A stretch of DNA of 64,000 nt from Caldanaerobius polysaccharolyticus DSM 13641 (GTDB lineage Bacteria > Bacillota > Thermoanaerobacteria > Thermoanaerobacterales > Caldanaerobiaceae). The first letter of the stretch is position 1, and every line of letters begins with the position of its first letter. Positions 35,134 to 44,475 of this stretch are shown one piece after another. The stretch lies in assembly GCF_000427425.1 (NCBI RefSeq), contig NZ_KE386494.1, positions 787,608-851,607 of the forward strand. Direction: 5' to 3'. The position numbers and the translations under genes are program-made. The notes under the pieces are model-generated. The model saw only the letters and a list, made by a program, of their open reading frames with translations, was not told the origin of the DNA and did no database searches.

Positions 35134-36051
35134 CTACTTTATAAAATCTATAAGCGTAGGCATTATTATCTTGGAGCCCAGCATAAGCGATGCCGTATAT
35201 ACGTTCTGTTCATTGGCCAGCTTTATAGATATCTCGGCGATATCCACGTCCTGGGTTTTTGACAAAAGATCGGTGTAATTCAGGTTGTCGTCCTGCAGCC
35301 TGTCTAATATAAGCTGCATTCTATTTTGCCGCGCCCCTATATCAGCTCTTACAGCCAGAACATTATTTAAGTGAGCGTCGATTTTCCCCAGCATGGAAGA
35401 TACCGCCTGGGTATCGCCTTTGTTGAGGGCAGTTATCAAATTATCTAAATCAGTAAAAATATCATTTTTGCCGCTAGCACTATCCCTGATTCCAAACACC
35501 TGATATGCCTCTACATTGACAGGTATGCTTACTCCCTGCCCTACTTCAAATTCAATCTGCTGCGGCGTCACGCCTCCGTTAATCCCTCTGTACGTAATTG
35601 TGCCACCCTGTACGGTTAAAGGCGGATTCTGGGTATTATACCCGCCAAAAATGTACCTTCCAGCGTAAGTGGTATTGCCTATCTCCTTTATGTCGTCCTT
35701 TATCTGCTGTATCTCCTGAGCTATGCTGGCGGCATCCTCTGGGCTTAAAGTACCATTAGAACCCTGAACAGCCAGCTCCCTCACCCTCTGCAGGTCAGTG
35801 GTCAACTGGTTTAATGCGGTATCGGTGAGGTCCAGCCAGGATACACCGTCTTTTGCGTTTTTGATGTATTGATCGTTGTTGTCCAGTATACTCTTTAACA
35901 CCACTGTCCTGGAAACGCCAATAGGGTCGTCCGACGGCACCCTAAACTTAACCCCCGAAGACATTTGCTTTTGAGTCTGCATCATGCGATTTAAATTGTT
36001 GTTTAAATCCCTAAGCATATTGTCGATCATCATGTTATTGGTAACCCGCAA
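35134..36051 (-). CDS. flgL: Flagellar hook-filament junction protein FlgL
   Basis: 305 residues. I place the start at the TTG at 36051, eight bases after GGGAGG, which yields the canonical MRVTNNMMIDNMLRDL opening. The GTG at 36060 would leave no gap to the ribosome site. It has the flagellin-like N-terminal region (SGVKFRVPSDDPIGVSRTVV) and C-terminal helix (DVDIAEISIKLANEQNVYTA). With FlgK it joins hook and filament. Confidence 0.94.
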   Translation of the reverse strand: MRVTNNMMIDNMLRDLNNNLNRMMQTQKQMSSGVKFRVPSDDPIGVSRTVVLKSILDNNDQYIKNAKDGVSWLDLTDTALNQLTTDLQRVRELAVQGSNGTLSPEDAASIAQEIQQIKDDIKEIGNTTYAGRYIFGGYNTQNPPLTVQGGTITYRGINGGVTPQQIEFEVGQGVSIPVNVEAYQVFGIRDSASGKNDIFTDLDNLITALNKGDTQAVSSMLGKIDAHLNNVLAVRADIGARQNRMQLILDRLQDDNLNYTDLLSKTQDVDIAEISIKLANEQNVYTASLMLGSKIIMPTLIDFIK

Positions 36052-36056
36052 CGCCG

Positions 36057-37541
36057 TCACCTCCCGACAACTCCGGTATTGTTTATAAGGGTATCAAGCA
36101 TCTGGTCAATTGCCGTGATCATCCTGGCAGCGGCTTGATAGGAGTGCTGAAATTTTATCATATTGGTCATCTCTTCGTCCAGGGATACCCCTGACACCTG
36201 CTGCCTTAATGAGTCCACCTGCTGAGTAAGGGCAGTCTGGTTTTCAGCCATCCTCTTAGCCTGCTGGCTGTCCACCCCAAGCCCGGATATAAGCGAGTTT
36301 ATGTAGTCATCAACCGTGCCTTTATTCTGATTGCCAGCCCCAAAAACCGTGGGATCGTACCTTAAATTTATGAGATCAATTACGTTTCTGTTATCTCCCG
36401 TATCCACTGGTAAGCTCGGATCGTCTTTTTTTGCTGCAGCTATTTTATTCAGTCCATCTGTAGGGTCTTGTATCTCATCAGACACAGCAAATACCTTGGA
36501 GTAACCCTCGTAAGATGCATCATTGTACAACGCAGTATCGATCTTAAAAAAGTCTTCACCCGTTGAACCGTCCAGTCCATACCCATTTCTATGTATTTCA
36601 TTAAATTTCGTCGCAAAGGTATACGCGAACTCATCCAGCTTGTTTTTATAATACGGTATACCCTGCTTATTATCATAGGCCATATCGTACATGCCTTTCA
36701 AGGTGCCGCTTTCTACATCTACAGCCTGGCCGTCTATGGACCACGTAAAAACATCGCTCAAGTTGGCTCCGTCGGGCTTGTAGGATACCTCGTAATCGGT
36801 TATGTGATCCACCAGAGGCCTTCCGCCTATATCCACTCTGTAATGCCCATTTCCGGTTTCATACGCCTTTACGTTTACAAGCTTTGAAAGCTGGTCCACG
36901 ATGTAGTCCCTCTTGTCCCTCAAATCGTTGGCTTTATCCCCGCTAAGCTCAAACTTATATATCTGCTGGTTTAAATCCCTTATCTGCCTGGCATAAGTAT
37001 TGATCTGATCCACAGTCGCCTGTATCTGACTTTTAAGCTGATTTTGCTGGTCTTCCAGCTGACTGTACATGTGGTTTATGGTATCGGCAAGTGCCACAGC
37101 CCTTTGCCTCACCAGCGCCCTGGCGTCCAGGCTCTCTGGGTTTTTGCTCAACTCCTGTAGCGAATCGAAAAACTGGCCTATGACGGTTTTTATACCCGTA
37201 TCACTGGGTTCGTTAAATATGTACTCCACCGCTGACAGGACATCGCTTTTAGCCTGCCACTCCCCCAGCCCTTTATTTTCATTGCGATACTGCATATCCA
37301 GAAATACATCCCGCACGCGACTTATGTCTTGAACGCTGACGCCAGACCCTATCTGGCCAGAACCATAAGCGGTATTCATGTTAAAATAAGGATTAGGAGC
37401 ATTGGCCTCCAGTACCACCTGCTGCCTGGAGTAACCAGGCGTATTGACGTTAGCCACATTGTGCCCCGTTACATCCAGAGCCTTCTGGCTTACAAAAAGC
37501 CCTGTTTTAGCTATTTCAAAACCGTAAAAAAGTGAACTCAT
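36057..37541 (-). CDS. flgK: Flagellar hook-associated protein FlgK
   Basis: 494 residues from the ATG at 37541, after GGAAGGTG and one base past the flgN stop. The N-terminal rod-type motif is FYGFEIAKTGLFVSQKALDV then GHNVANVNTPGYSRQ. The C-terminus has GVSLDEEMTNMIKFQHSYQA and MITAIDQMLDTLIN. Both are hallmarks of FlgK. It is the first hook-filament junction protein. Confidence 0.95.
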   Translation of the reverse strand: MSSLFYGFEIAKTGLFVSQKALDVTGHNVANVNTPGYSRQQVVLEANAPNPYFNMNTAYGSGQIGSGVSVQDISRVRDVFLDMQYRNENKGLGEWQAKSDVLSAVEYIFNEPSDTGIKTVIGQFFDSLQELSKNPESLDARALVRQRAVALADTINHMYSQLEDQQNQLKSQIQATVDQINTYARQIRDLNQQIYKFELSGDKANDLRDKRDYIVDQLSKLVNVKAYETGNGHYRVDIGGRPLVDHITDYEVSYKPDGANLSDVFTWSIDGQAVDVESGTLKGMYDMAYDNKQGIPYYKNKLDEFAYTFATKFNEIHRNGYGLDGSTGEDFFKIDTALYNDASYEGYSKVFAVSDEIQDPTDGLNKIAAAKKDDPSLPVDTGDNRNVIDLINLRYDPTVFGAGNQNKGTVDDYINSLISGLGVDSQQAKRMAENQTALTQQVDSLRQQVSGVSLDEEMTNMIKFQHSYQAAARMITAIDQMLDTLINNTGVVGR

Positions 37542-37542
37542 T

Positions 37543-38028
37543 TCACACCTTCCTATCAAATAGACTTACGACGTTTTTGGGCAAATTCTCGCGCCCGTAT
37601 ACGCCATCGTCTTTAACCATAACGGATTTTAAGGCATTCATTGAACTATCTATATAATCCAGTGCCTGCTTTACTAGCTTGCCGTTGAGCCTGTTCTGCT
37701 GACTGACGTTTTCTACTGCGCTTTTAAGCTTATCTTGCAGTGTAAGCAAGTCCTGTTTTCGCACACCTAGTGAAGCAATCTGAGACAGCGAAATCCCGCT
37801 ATCCAGCTTATACTTAAGGCAAAGCTCCGAAACAATTTCCCCTCTTGCCCTCTCCAATTCGCCCAATGCGGTTATTATACTGTCTTCTTCTTTTAAAATC
37901 TCCTGGAGTTTTGCTATGTCACCTGCCACGATGACTGCCGTCTGCTGTTTCTGCAACTCGTAAAGTTTCTCATAAGAGGACAATATGGCAGAGAGGATTT
38001 TTATCAGTTCGTCTATCAATTTTTCCAT
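37543..38028 (-). CDS. flgN: FlgN-type flagellar export chaperone
   Basis: 161 residues, nearly all helical, beginning MEKLIDELIKILSAILSSYE, with QQNRLNGKLVKQALDYID near the C-terminus. Position between flgM and flgK is that of flgN (yvyG) in Bacillus. FlgN protects FlgK and FlgL before export. AGGAAGG lies nine bases before the ATG. Confidence 0.88.
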   Translation of the reverse strand: MEKLIDELIKILSAILSSYEKLYELQKQQTAVIVAGDIAKLQEILKEEDSIITALGELERARGEIVSELCLKYKLDSGISLSQIASLGVRKQDLLTLQDKLKSAVENVSQQNRLNGKLVKQALDYIDSSMNALKSVMVKDDGVYGRENLPKNVVSLFDRKV

Positions 38029-38032
38029 TGTA

Positions 38033-38326
38033 TCATGCCTTCCTGTCGATAATCATACCTGCGATTTTGCCAGCATCAACGGTGTATTTGCCAGCCTCAA
38101 TAGACTGCTTTAACCTGGCCACCACATCCTCTCTCACGTCGGGAACGCTTTTTAAAGTCTGCATGGCCTTGTGCAAAAACTGTCCTTCACTGGATATGGT
38201 CACGCTGTCTTTATGTCCTCCACCGTTTGCTGCTGGCAGGTCCTTGCTCTTTCTCACTTGTGCGTTATAATAGCTTGATATAACCCTCTGGACATTATAA
38301 TTATTCTCTATCCTCAGATTTACCAC
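38033..38326 (-). CDS. flgM: Anti-sigma-D factor FlgM
   Basis: About 97 residues. The C-terminal helices DVREDVVARLKQSIEAGKYT followed by VDAGKIAGMIID are the sigma-binding part of FlgM, and DSVTISSEGQFL is typical of the linker. FlgM holds sigma-D inactive until it is exported through the finished hook. The GTG at 38326 touches the AGGGG ribosome site; a non-canonical CTG nine bases further, starting LRIENNYN, would have better spacing. The sigma-D promoter just upstream makes the circuit autoregulatory. Confidence 0.85.
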   Translation of the reverse strand: MVNLRIENNYNVQRVISSYYNAQVRKSKDLPAANGGGHKDSVTISSEGQFLHKAMQTLKSVPDVREDVVARLKQSIEAGKYTVDAGKIAGMIIDRKA

Positions 38327-38347
38327 CCCTCTTTTTTCCTATATACA

Positions 38348-38374
38348 ATATCGTCACTTGCAAAAAATTATTAA
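38348..38374 (-). promoter_or_regulatory. Sigma-D promoter of the flgM-flgN-flgK-flgL operon
   Basis: On the minus strand TTAA, 15 bases, GACGATAT. Against TAAA-N15-GCCGATAT the -35 matches 3/4 and the -10 matches 7/8 with exact spacing. It lies in the gap between yvyF and flgM. Confidence 0.8.
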
Positions 38375-38375
38375 G

Positions 38376-38804
38376 TTACTTGTCAAAATTTATTCTGCTC
38401 CTTATCCTGTCCTCTATGTGAAGTTTCTCATTCCCTTTAACCATATTGCTGTTATCCACGCGCAACGGCTCCAGGCCTTTTTTTAAGCCCTTGCTTATCT
38501 CTGCCGCGCACACATCACAAAACCTCCCAGCTCGTATAGGTCTTCCACATCTCTCACACTTTAATATGCTGTTGTGCTCTGAGGACAACTCAAGCTTTCC
38601 CTCTTTTAAGTACCTTAATATCTTGTCCGTTGAAACCCCTGTGGCCTCTGATACCTCTATAAGCGACGCACCCGGGTTATCGTAGAGGTAATCTTTTACT
38701 TTGGAAAAGTCTTGCTCGTCCAGCTTCTGGCATTCCGGGCACAGAGAGCTGCCTTTGTACACAAACAGTTTCCCACACCTCGAACAATTTTTCAGTTGCA
38801 CCAA
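38376..38804 (-). CDS. yvyF: Flagellar-region zinc-ribbon protein, YvyF family
   Basis: 142 residues. The N-terminal zinc ribbon is CSRCGKLFVYKGSSLCPEC. A central helix-turn-helix-like segment is SLIEVSEATGVSTDKILRYL. A second pair follows in CERCGRPIRAGRFCDVC. This layout and the comF-flgM context identify the family annotated as flagellar-operon protein TIGR03826 (YvyF). Regulation of flagellar genes has been proposed; the biochemical role is unknown. The start may be TTG 38804 or GTG 38801 after GGAGGGG. Confidence 0.88.
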   Translation of the reverse strand: MVQLKNCSRCGKLFVYKGSSLCPECQKLDEQDFSKVKDYLYDNPGASLIEVSEATGVSTDKILRYLKEGKLELSSEHNSILKCERCGRPIRAGRFCDVCAAEISKGLKKGLEPLRVDNSNMVKGNEKLHIEDRIRSRINFDK

Positions 38805-38814
38805 AAACCCCTCC

Positions 38815-39507
38815 TTATGTATTTCTACCCGTCGCCAGAGTCAAAACGTAAACTCTCTGCGCTCCTCCTGCTTTTAAAATGCAAGAGGCGGCGTCAGCTG
38901 TTGCCCCTGTGGTAAATACATCGTCAATTAAAAGGACGTTGTGACAACCGATATCCCCTTCGCCCCTCACCGAAAACGCCCCCAGCATATTTTCAAACCG
39001 TCTAACTTTATCCAGCTTTGCCTGAGCATCGGTATGCTTAACCCTTACGATGGTCTCTTCTAATGGCAATCCAATCAACCTGCTTACAACCCTTGCCAGC
39101 AGATACGCCTGGTTATACCCTCTCTCTTTTAACCTTTCGCGGTGCAAAGGTATAGGAGTTATAATGTCCACAGGAGGATTCCACGCTTTGAGCACCTCAG
39201 CCATCATCTCTCCAAACGGCTCGGCCAAGTCCACTTTGCCCTTGTACTTAAAAAGGTACACTGAATCGTGTAGCCTTTCATTGTAAACCAGCACACTGCG
39301 AGCCCCGTCAAAGTTTCTCCCGCCTATACAGTCCGGGCACAGGTCTTGCGCGTAATCATCGCTCAAAGGCTTGCCGCATATTTTGCATATATTATCGCCT
39401 ACAAATTCCATCTCGTCAAGGCAATTTTTGCACAGGCCGTATTTATAAGCATATCTACCGCACAGCGGGCACCTTTTATAAGGATAGAGCGCATCAAGAA
39501 TACTCAC
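38815..39507 (-). CDS. comFC: ComF family phosphoribosyltransferase-like competence protein
   Basis: 230 residues. The N-terminus has zinc-binding CPLCGRYAYKYGLCKNC and CKICGKPL with CPDC. The C-terminal phosphoribosyltransferase domain has the PRPP loop NVLLIDDVFTTGATADA. ComFC is needed for natural transformation together with ComFA. The GTG start overlaps the comFA stop (GTGA). Confidence 0.92.
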   Translation of the reverse strand: MSILDALYPYKRCPLCGRYAYKYGLCKNCLDEMEFVGDNICKICGKPLSDDYAQDLCPDCIGGRNFDGARSVLVYNERLHDSVYLFKYKGKVDLAEPFGEMMAEVLKAWNPPVDIITPIPLHRERLKERGYNQAYLLARVVSRLIGLPLEETIVRVKHTDAQAKLDKVRRFENMLGAFSVRGEGDIGCHNVLLIDDVFTTGATADAASCILKAGGAQRVYVLTLATGRNT

Positions 39508-41195
39508 ACCACATACCCCTTTCTCCTGGCGATTTCATTCATGTGATTTATCATCTCTACAGCTGTCTCCATCTCCCGGGTAATATTTCTGGCCACAAAC
39601 AACACTTCACCTGAAGGACAACCCTCAGTCCTGCCCACCCTGCCAGCCATCTGCACCAAAGTCCTTTCGTCAAACACACTGTTGTCGTCGGCAAACAAAA
39701 CCATGACTTGAACTCCCTCTACTGTAATGCCCCTTTCCAGGACAGTAGTCGAAACGATTACAGGCAACTGGCCAGTGTAAAATTTCCTGCGCTTTTCATC
39801 TCTTTCAGGGTCTTTAGAATAGATGCAATCAGCGTCAATTCCGATAATTTTTACAGCATCAGCTACCTTTTTAGATAAATTGACCGTAGGAACAAATATA
39901 ATAAGCCTTCTATTTAATTTTACACATTTTTCTATGAATTTGTAAATATCCTCTGGCAATATATTTATATCTTCATTTATATTACTTCTCAATATAGTAG
40001 GGACAGGCAACGGGTGCCCATGGTGCCTAGCTGGTATCAAAATACCCTTTATTTTTTTTCTCTTATAATCTCTGTAAAGATGCCTTGGAGGAGTGGCTGT
40101 CATATACAAAAGCTTCGCATCTTGTTTCATAGAGCGCTTTACGGCCATCTCCAGCATGTCATTGCCATCGTATGGAAAAGCATCTACCTCATCTAGTATC
40201 ACCAGGTCGAATTCCCGATAATATCTCAACACCTGATGGGTAGTGGCTACGGTAAAATCCGCTGTGCTTTTTCCGCTACCTCCGTACAAAACCGCTATTT
40301 TTTCACCAGGGAAAGCCCTTTTAAACCTCTCAGAGATCTCTATGACTACATCTCGTCTAGGAACGGCGTACAATACCCTGTTACCCCACTCCAGCGCCTC
40401 CTTTATACCCTCAAATGTCACCTCGGTCTTGCCTGCACCGCAGGCGGCCCACACCAGCGCTTTTTTCTCGGTCCCCCTTATAAACTCCTTAACTTCATCA
40501 GACGCATGCTGCTGAGCAGGCGTGAGTTTTACGGGCATTATCAGCTGTACATCCCTGTGGCTACCGAGCTTTTGTTCACCTGGACACAATATGTAAGGTT
40601 GACACAAAAGGGCTCTACCCATTATAAGGCATTGATCGCAATAAGCGCATTCATTTTCACATTTTTCGCACCTATGCCTGATGGCCCCTTTACAACCGCA
40701 TCGCTGACATATATACCCGTTCTCTTGAATTCTTATCGATGGCATTATCTCAAGCTTTCCGCCCAAGAAGAGGATTTGAAGGTTGTCCAAAAGGGCTTTC
40801 TCCTCACAGCCCAGTAAAGATTTGACTTCGTCTAAGAGCAATGCCTTACCTCTCACCTTCCTTAAAATCTCATCCTGCAATTTCTCATCAATGAAATAGC
40901 CCTTTTGATCCAGCTGGCAGGTGCGCAATCCCATTTTCTCTATACGCTTTCTGATTTTTTCCTTTTTATCGCGTATAATGTTTTCTACCGGATTTTTAAA
41001 CCAGCGCCGCAGGGATATCTTTGAATCACTGCATACCTCCCTGCATAAATACTCAGCGTAGCCTAAAGGCATATAAAGGGAAATCTGCACCAGTTTACAA
41101 TCTGGCGGATAAAAACTCCTGTCCACGCGGATATCGTGGGTATACCTGTACTCCACGGTGTCGCCGACACATGCCGCATAAATGGCATAATTCAA
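39504..41195 (-). CDS. comFA: ComFA-type DNA helicase/translocase
   Basis: 563 residues. A four-cysteine zinc finger region is CQRCGCKGAIRHRCEKC followed by CAYCDQC. The SF2 helicase core has Walker A WAACGAGKTEVTFEGIKEAL, the DEAD-box variant LVILDEVDAFPY, LYMTATPPRH (motif III) and QMAGRVGRTEGCPSG (motif VI). ComFA drives single-stranded DNA into the cytoplasm in transformation. It overlaps recD2 by four bases and is the second gene of the recD2-comFA-comFC-yvyF operon. Confidence 0.94.
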   Translation of the reverse strand: MNYAIYAACVGDTVEYRYTHDIRVDRSFYPPDCKLVQISLYMPLGYAEYLCREVCSDSKISLRRWFKNPVENIIRDKKEKIRKRIEKMGLRTCQLDQKGYFIDEKLQDEILRKVRGKALLLDEVKSLLGCEEKALLDNLQILFLGGKLEIMPSIRIQENGYICQRCGCKGAIRHRCEKCENECAYCDQCLIMGRALLCQPYILCPGEQKLGSHRDVQLIMPVKLTPAQQHASDEVKEFIRGTEKKALVWAACGAGKTEVTFEGIKEALEWGNRVLYAVPRRDVVIEISERFKRAFPGEKIAVLYGGSGKSTADFTVATTHQVLRYYREFDLVILDEVDAFPYDGNDMLEMAVKRSMKQDAKLLYMTATPPRHLYRDYKRKKIKGILIPARHHGHPLPVPTILRSNINEDINILPEDIYKFIEKCVKLNRRLIIFVPTVNLSKKVADAVKIIGIDADCIYSKDPERDEKRRKFYTGQLPVIVSTTVLERGITVEGVQVMVLFADDNSVFDERTLVQMAGRVGRTEGCPSGEVLFVARNITREMETAVEMINHMNEIARRKGYVV

Positions 41196-43414
41196 CTTTT
41201 TTCCACCACCATAACGCCTTTTTTAAGCCTGTAGCACAGACCCGAGTACCTCGCTGTTACCATATCGTTATCTACCATTTCCTTTATATACCTTTCTTGA
41301 CCTACCAATACCACAAGCTTTTTAGCCCTGGTCACAGCCGTATACAGGAGATTTCTGGTCATGAGGACCTTAGGGCCCCATGTAACAGGTATGATTACCG
41401 CTGGAAACTCGCTGCCCTGGCTTTTGTGAATGGTGATGGCATAAGCAAGCATCAGATCTTCCAGAGAGTAAAAATCATACCGTACCAGCCGGTCGTCGTC
41501 AAAAGCCACCGTGATGTACTCGCCATCAGTATCTATCTGCTTAACGTAACCTATGTCTCCATTGTACACCCCTGTGCCCTTTTCTCCATTGAGCTTCTCC
41601 CATTCCACGTCATAATCATTTCTTATCTGCATGACTTTATCCTCTACAGCGAAACCCAAATCTTTAATGTGTTTGCTGTTGGGGTTTAACGCCCTCTGAA
41701 GCTCCGCGTTTAAGTTAAGCACTCCTACAATGCCCTTTTTCATAGGGCAGAGGACCTGAATATCCTTCACAGGATCAAAGCCGTACGCCTCAGGCAATCT
41801 CGTCTTCACCAGCTCCAATATCTGCTGCAGCATGTCCTGTTGATTGGCCTGTCTTATAAAGAAGAAGTCGTTATTTTTGTCGTTGACCACAGGCATATGT
41901 CCGTGGTTTATCCTATGGGCATTCACCACGATAAGGCTTTGCTGGGCCTGCCTGAAGATCTCTTTAAGCCTTATGACGGGTATAATACCGCAGTTTATGG
42001 CATCCCTTAAGACATCGCCAGCGCCCACTGAAGGAAGCTGATCGGCATCTCCTACCAGAATAAGCCTTGTCCCGGGCCTAATGGCCTTTAACAAGTTGTT
42101 CATCAGCAAAATATCTACCATGGACGTCTCATCTATTATGACCACATCGGCATCTAGCTGGTCACTTTCGTTTTTTTGAAAAAATCCCCCTGGTATCACA
42201 CCATCATCGTCGCCTTTTTTGCCGTACTCCAGCAATCTATGAATGGTCTTGGCCTCTTTGCCCGTAGCCTCGGTCATCCTTTTGGCAGCCCTACCGGTCG
42301 GAGCAGCTAAAGCCACTTTTTTGCCAAAACCTTCGTAGATCTTTATTATGCAATCAATAGTGGTGGTCTTCCCCGTGCCAGGCCCTCCTGTTATAATGAG
42401 GACGCCGTTTTTAAAGGACTGAATTACGGCTTCCTTTTGCTGTCCCGAGAGGTTTATACCTGTTTCCATAGCCACCTTGTCCAAGGCCTGGTCAAAATTT
42501 ACGGGCAATTCTTCTACCTGTGTTATTGCCAGCTCAAATAATTTTTTGCTGACATTGACTTCCGCTTGATAAAAGGGCGTATAGTACACTACCGCTTTGC
42601 CGTCTACAGTGTCAAATGTAACCTGATTCTCCCTGAAAAGGTCAGTTAAAGCCTCTCCCAGCCTTTCCCTAGACACTGGGATATACTCCCTCACCTTTTC
42701 ATAAAGCGCGTCTTCCGGCAAATACGTATGGCCGTTTAAGCAGGATTGTATAAGGACATATCGGGCGCAGGAAGCCACTCTGTTGACATCGTCTTGTGCA
42801 AAGCCAAGGCTAAGTCCTATTCTATCTACACGGGCAAAACCCAGTCCCGGTATATCCAGGCACAACCTATAGGGGTTTTTCTTTACGATATTTAAGCTGT
42901 CCTGACCGTACGCCTTGTATATCTTGACCGCAAAATTAGGGCTTATGTCGTACTGGCAGAGGAATTGATAAAGCTCCATGATCTCTTTCTGCTCTGTTAT
43001 AGCTCTACATATATCATTTATCTTGGCTTCACCTATGCCTTTTATCTCTGCCAGCCTCTCGGGGTTTTGCACAATCACTTGGATGGTATTATTCCCAAAT
43101 TTATCCACGATTCTTTCAGCCAGCGACCTACCGATACCAGGTATAAGCCCTGAGGAGAGGTATCGGATAATTCCAGACCTGGTCTTTGAAATCTCCATCC
43201 TGTACTGGTGTACCTTTAGCTGCTGGCCGTAAGTTGGGTGAACCACCCACTCCCCTATCACCGTTACCTCCGAACCCTCGTTAACAATGGGCATGGTTCC
43301 AACGCATACCACTTCACCTTCATCGCACAAAAGCTCGATGACCGCATATCCGTTGGATTTATTGTGAAATATCACCTCGTTTACCAGCCCGTTTAGCTCC
43401 ACCATATTCATCAC
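41192..43414 (-). CDS. recD2: RecD2-type SF1B DNA helicase
   Basis: 740 residues. The N-terminal OB-like and helix-hairpin-helix regions (SGLIPGIGRSLAERIVDKFG, LAEIKGIGEAKINDICRAI) distinguish RecD2 from RecBCD RecD. The motor has Walker A ITGGPGTGKTTTIDCIIKIY, Walker B ADVVIIDETSMVD and the C-terminal UvrD-like TIHKSQGSEFPAVIIPV. It unwinds DNA 5'-3' in repair and recombination. It is fused by overlap to competence genes, which suggests a role during transformation. Confidence 0.95.
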   Translation of the reverse strand: MMNMVELNGLVNEVIFHNKSNGYAVIELLCDEGEVVCVGTMPIVNEGSEVTVIGEWVVHPTYGQQLKVHQYRMEISKTRSGIIRYLSSGLIPGIGRSLAERIVDKFGNNTIQVIVQNPERLAEIKGIGEAKINDICRAITEQKEIMELYQFLCQYDISPNFAVKIYKAYGQDSLNIVKKNPYRLCLDIPGLGFARVDRIGLSLGFAQDDVNRVASCARYVLIQSCLNGHTYLPEDALYEKVREYIPVSRERLGEALTDLFRENQVTFDTVDGKAVVYYTPFYQAEVNVSKKLFELAITQVEELPVNFDQALDKVAMETGINLSGQQKEAVIQSFKNGVLIITGGPGTGKTTTIDCIIKIYEGFGKKVALAAPTGRAAKRMTEATGKEAKTIHRLLEYGKKGDDDGVIPGGFFQKNESDQLDADVVIIDETSMVDILLMNNLLKAIRPGTRLILVGDADQLPSVGAGDVLRDAINCGIIPVIRLKEIFRQAQQSLIVVNAHRINHGHMPVVNDKNNDFFFIRQANQQDMLQQILELVKTRLPEAYGFDPVKDIQVLCPMKKGIVGVLNLNAELQRALNPNSKHIKDLGFAVEDKVMQIRNDYDVEWEKLNGEKGTGVYNGDIGYVKQIDTDGEYITVAFDDDRLVRYDFYSLEDLMLAYAITIHKSQGSEFPAVIIPVTWGPKVLMTRNLLYTAVTRAKKLVVLVGQERYIKEMVDNDMVTARYSGLCYRLKKGVMVVEKS

Positions 43415-43448
43415 CTGTTGTTTCAGTTCTCTTGCAACATCGAGTTAT

Positions 43449-43473
43449 AAAAAACTGGGCTGTTAAGCCCAGT
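43449..43473 (-). terminator. Intrinsic terminator of the sugar isomerase gene
   Basis: On the minus strand ACTGGGCTT-AAC-AGCCCAGT followed by TTTTTTAT. The stem includes the last codons of the isomerase. Confidence 0.88.
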
Positions 43474-44428
43474 ACATTCCGCCTTTTGCTTCAAAAGGTA
43501 TGACTTCTTTTAAAAACGCCACGGCCTTTTTGAATCCCTCTTCCGCTGTAAACAAGCTGTCTTCGTGCTCTATGCTCAGAACATCGTCGTAGCCCACCAT
43601 CCTCAAATTGCTGACGATGTCTTTCCACAACTGATAATCATGTCCATAGCCTACAGATCTGAATATCCACGCCCTGTTTACCTCATCGCTGTAGTGCTTG
43701 GTGTCCAGAACTCCTATCCTTGGCGCGTTTATGGGGTCTATCTTGGTGTCCTTGGCGTGGAAGAAGTATATGGCGTCGCCCAGATACCTTATAGCAGCCA
43801 CCGGATCTATACCTTGCCAGAAGAGATGGCTGGGATCTAAGTTGGCGCCGATAGTAGGCCCTACCGCTTTCCTCAGCTTTAACAGCGTCTCAGGATTGTA
43901 CACGCAAAAACCAGGATGCATCTCCAGCGCTATCCTCTTTACGCCGTGTTCATTGGCAAATTTGACCGCTTTCTCCCAGTAAGGAATCAGCACCTCATTC
44001 CATTGATAATCCAGTACCTTCAGAAAATCCTCAGGCCACGGACATGTAACCCAGTTAGGATACTTAGAATTAGGGGAGTCCCCGGGACAACCCGAGAAGG
44101 TTATAACCCTATCAATTCCCAGCTGTTCTGCCAAAAGCACGGTATTCTTAAAATCCTCGTCAAATTTCCTGGCGATTTCTTTGTCAGGATGTACAGGGTT
44201 GCCATGGGTGCTCAGCGCGCTGATTTCCACCCCTCTGTCATCAAAAGCCTTTTTAAACTTCTTTATGCTAGCCGGATCTTTAAGAAGCTCTTCAGGATTG
44301 CAATGGGCTTTTCCGGGGTAGCCGCCAGAACCCACTTCTACCACGTTCACACCCAGCTCCACGATGTGGTCCAGGGCATCCTCCAGCTTTCTGTCCTGAA
44401 AAAGCACCATAAAAACGCCTAATTTCAT
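43463..44428 (-). CDS. Sugar phosphate isomerase/epimerase (xylose-isomerase-like TIM barrel)
   Basis: 321 residues. Likely metal ligands lie at the ends of barrel strands: ALEMHPG (Glu), GANLDPSHLFWQGID (Asp-His), FFHAKDTK (His) and LSIEHEDS (Glu). This is the AP-endonuclease/IolE/epimerase superfamily. AGGGG precedes the ATG at 44428. It is about 45 bases downstream of the PTS IIC gene on the same strand, so it may act on a sugar or polyol entering by that permease; the substrate is unknown. Confidence 0.85.
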   Translation of the reverse strand: MKLGVFMVLFQDRKLEDALDHIVELGVNVVEVGSGGYPGKAHCNPEELLKDPASIKKFKKAFDDRGVEISALSTHGNPVHPDKEIARKFDEDFKNTVLLAEQLGIDRVITFSGCPGDSPNSKYPNWVTCPWPEDFLKVLDYQWNEVLIPYWEKAVKFANEHGVKRIALEMHPGFCVYNPETLLKLRKAVGPTIGANLDPSHLFWQGIDPVAAIRYLGDAIYFFHAKDTKIDPINAPRIGVLDTKHYSDEVNRAWIFRSVGYGHDYQLWKDIVSNLRMVGYDDVLSIEHEDSLFTAEEGFKKAVAFLKEVIPFEAKGGMYWA

Positions 44429-44475
44429 CAAAAAAACCCCTTTCTTAATGTCCTCATCAATATTTCTATTCTACA

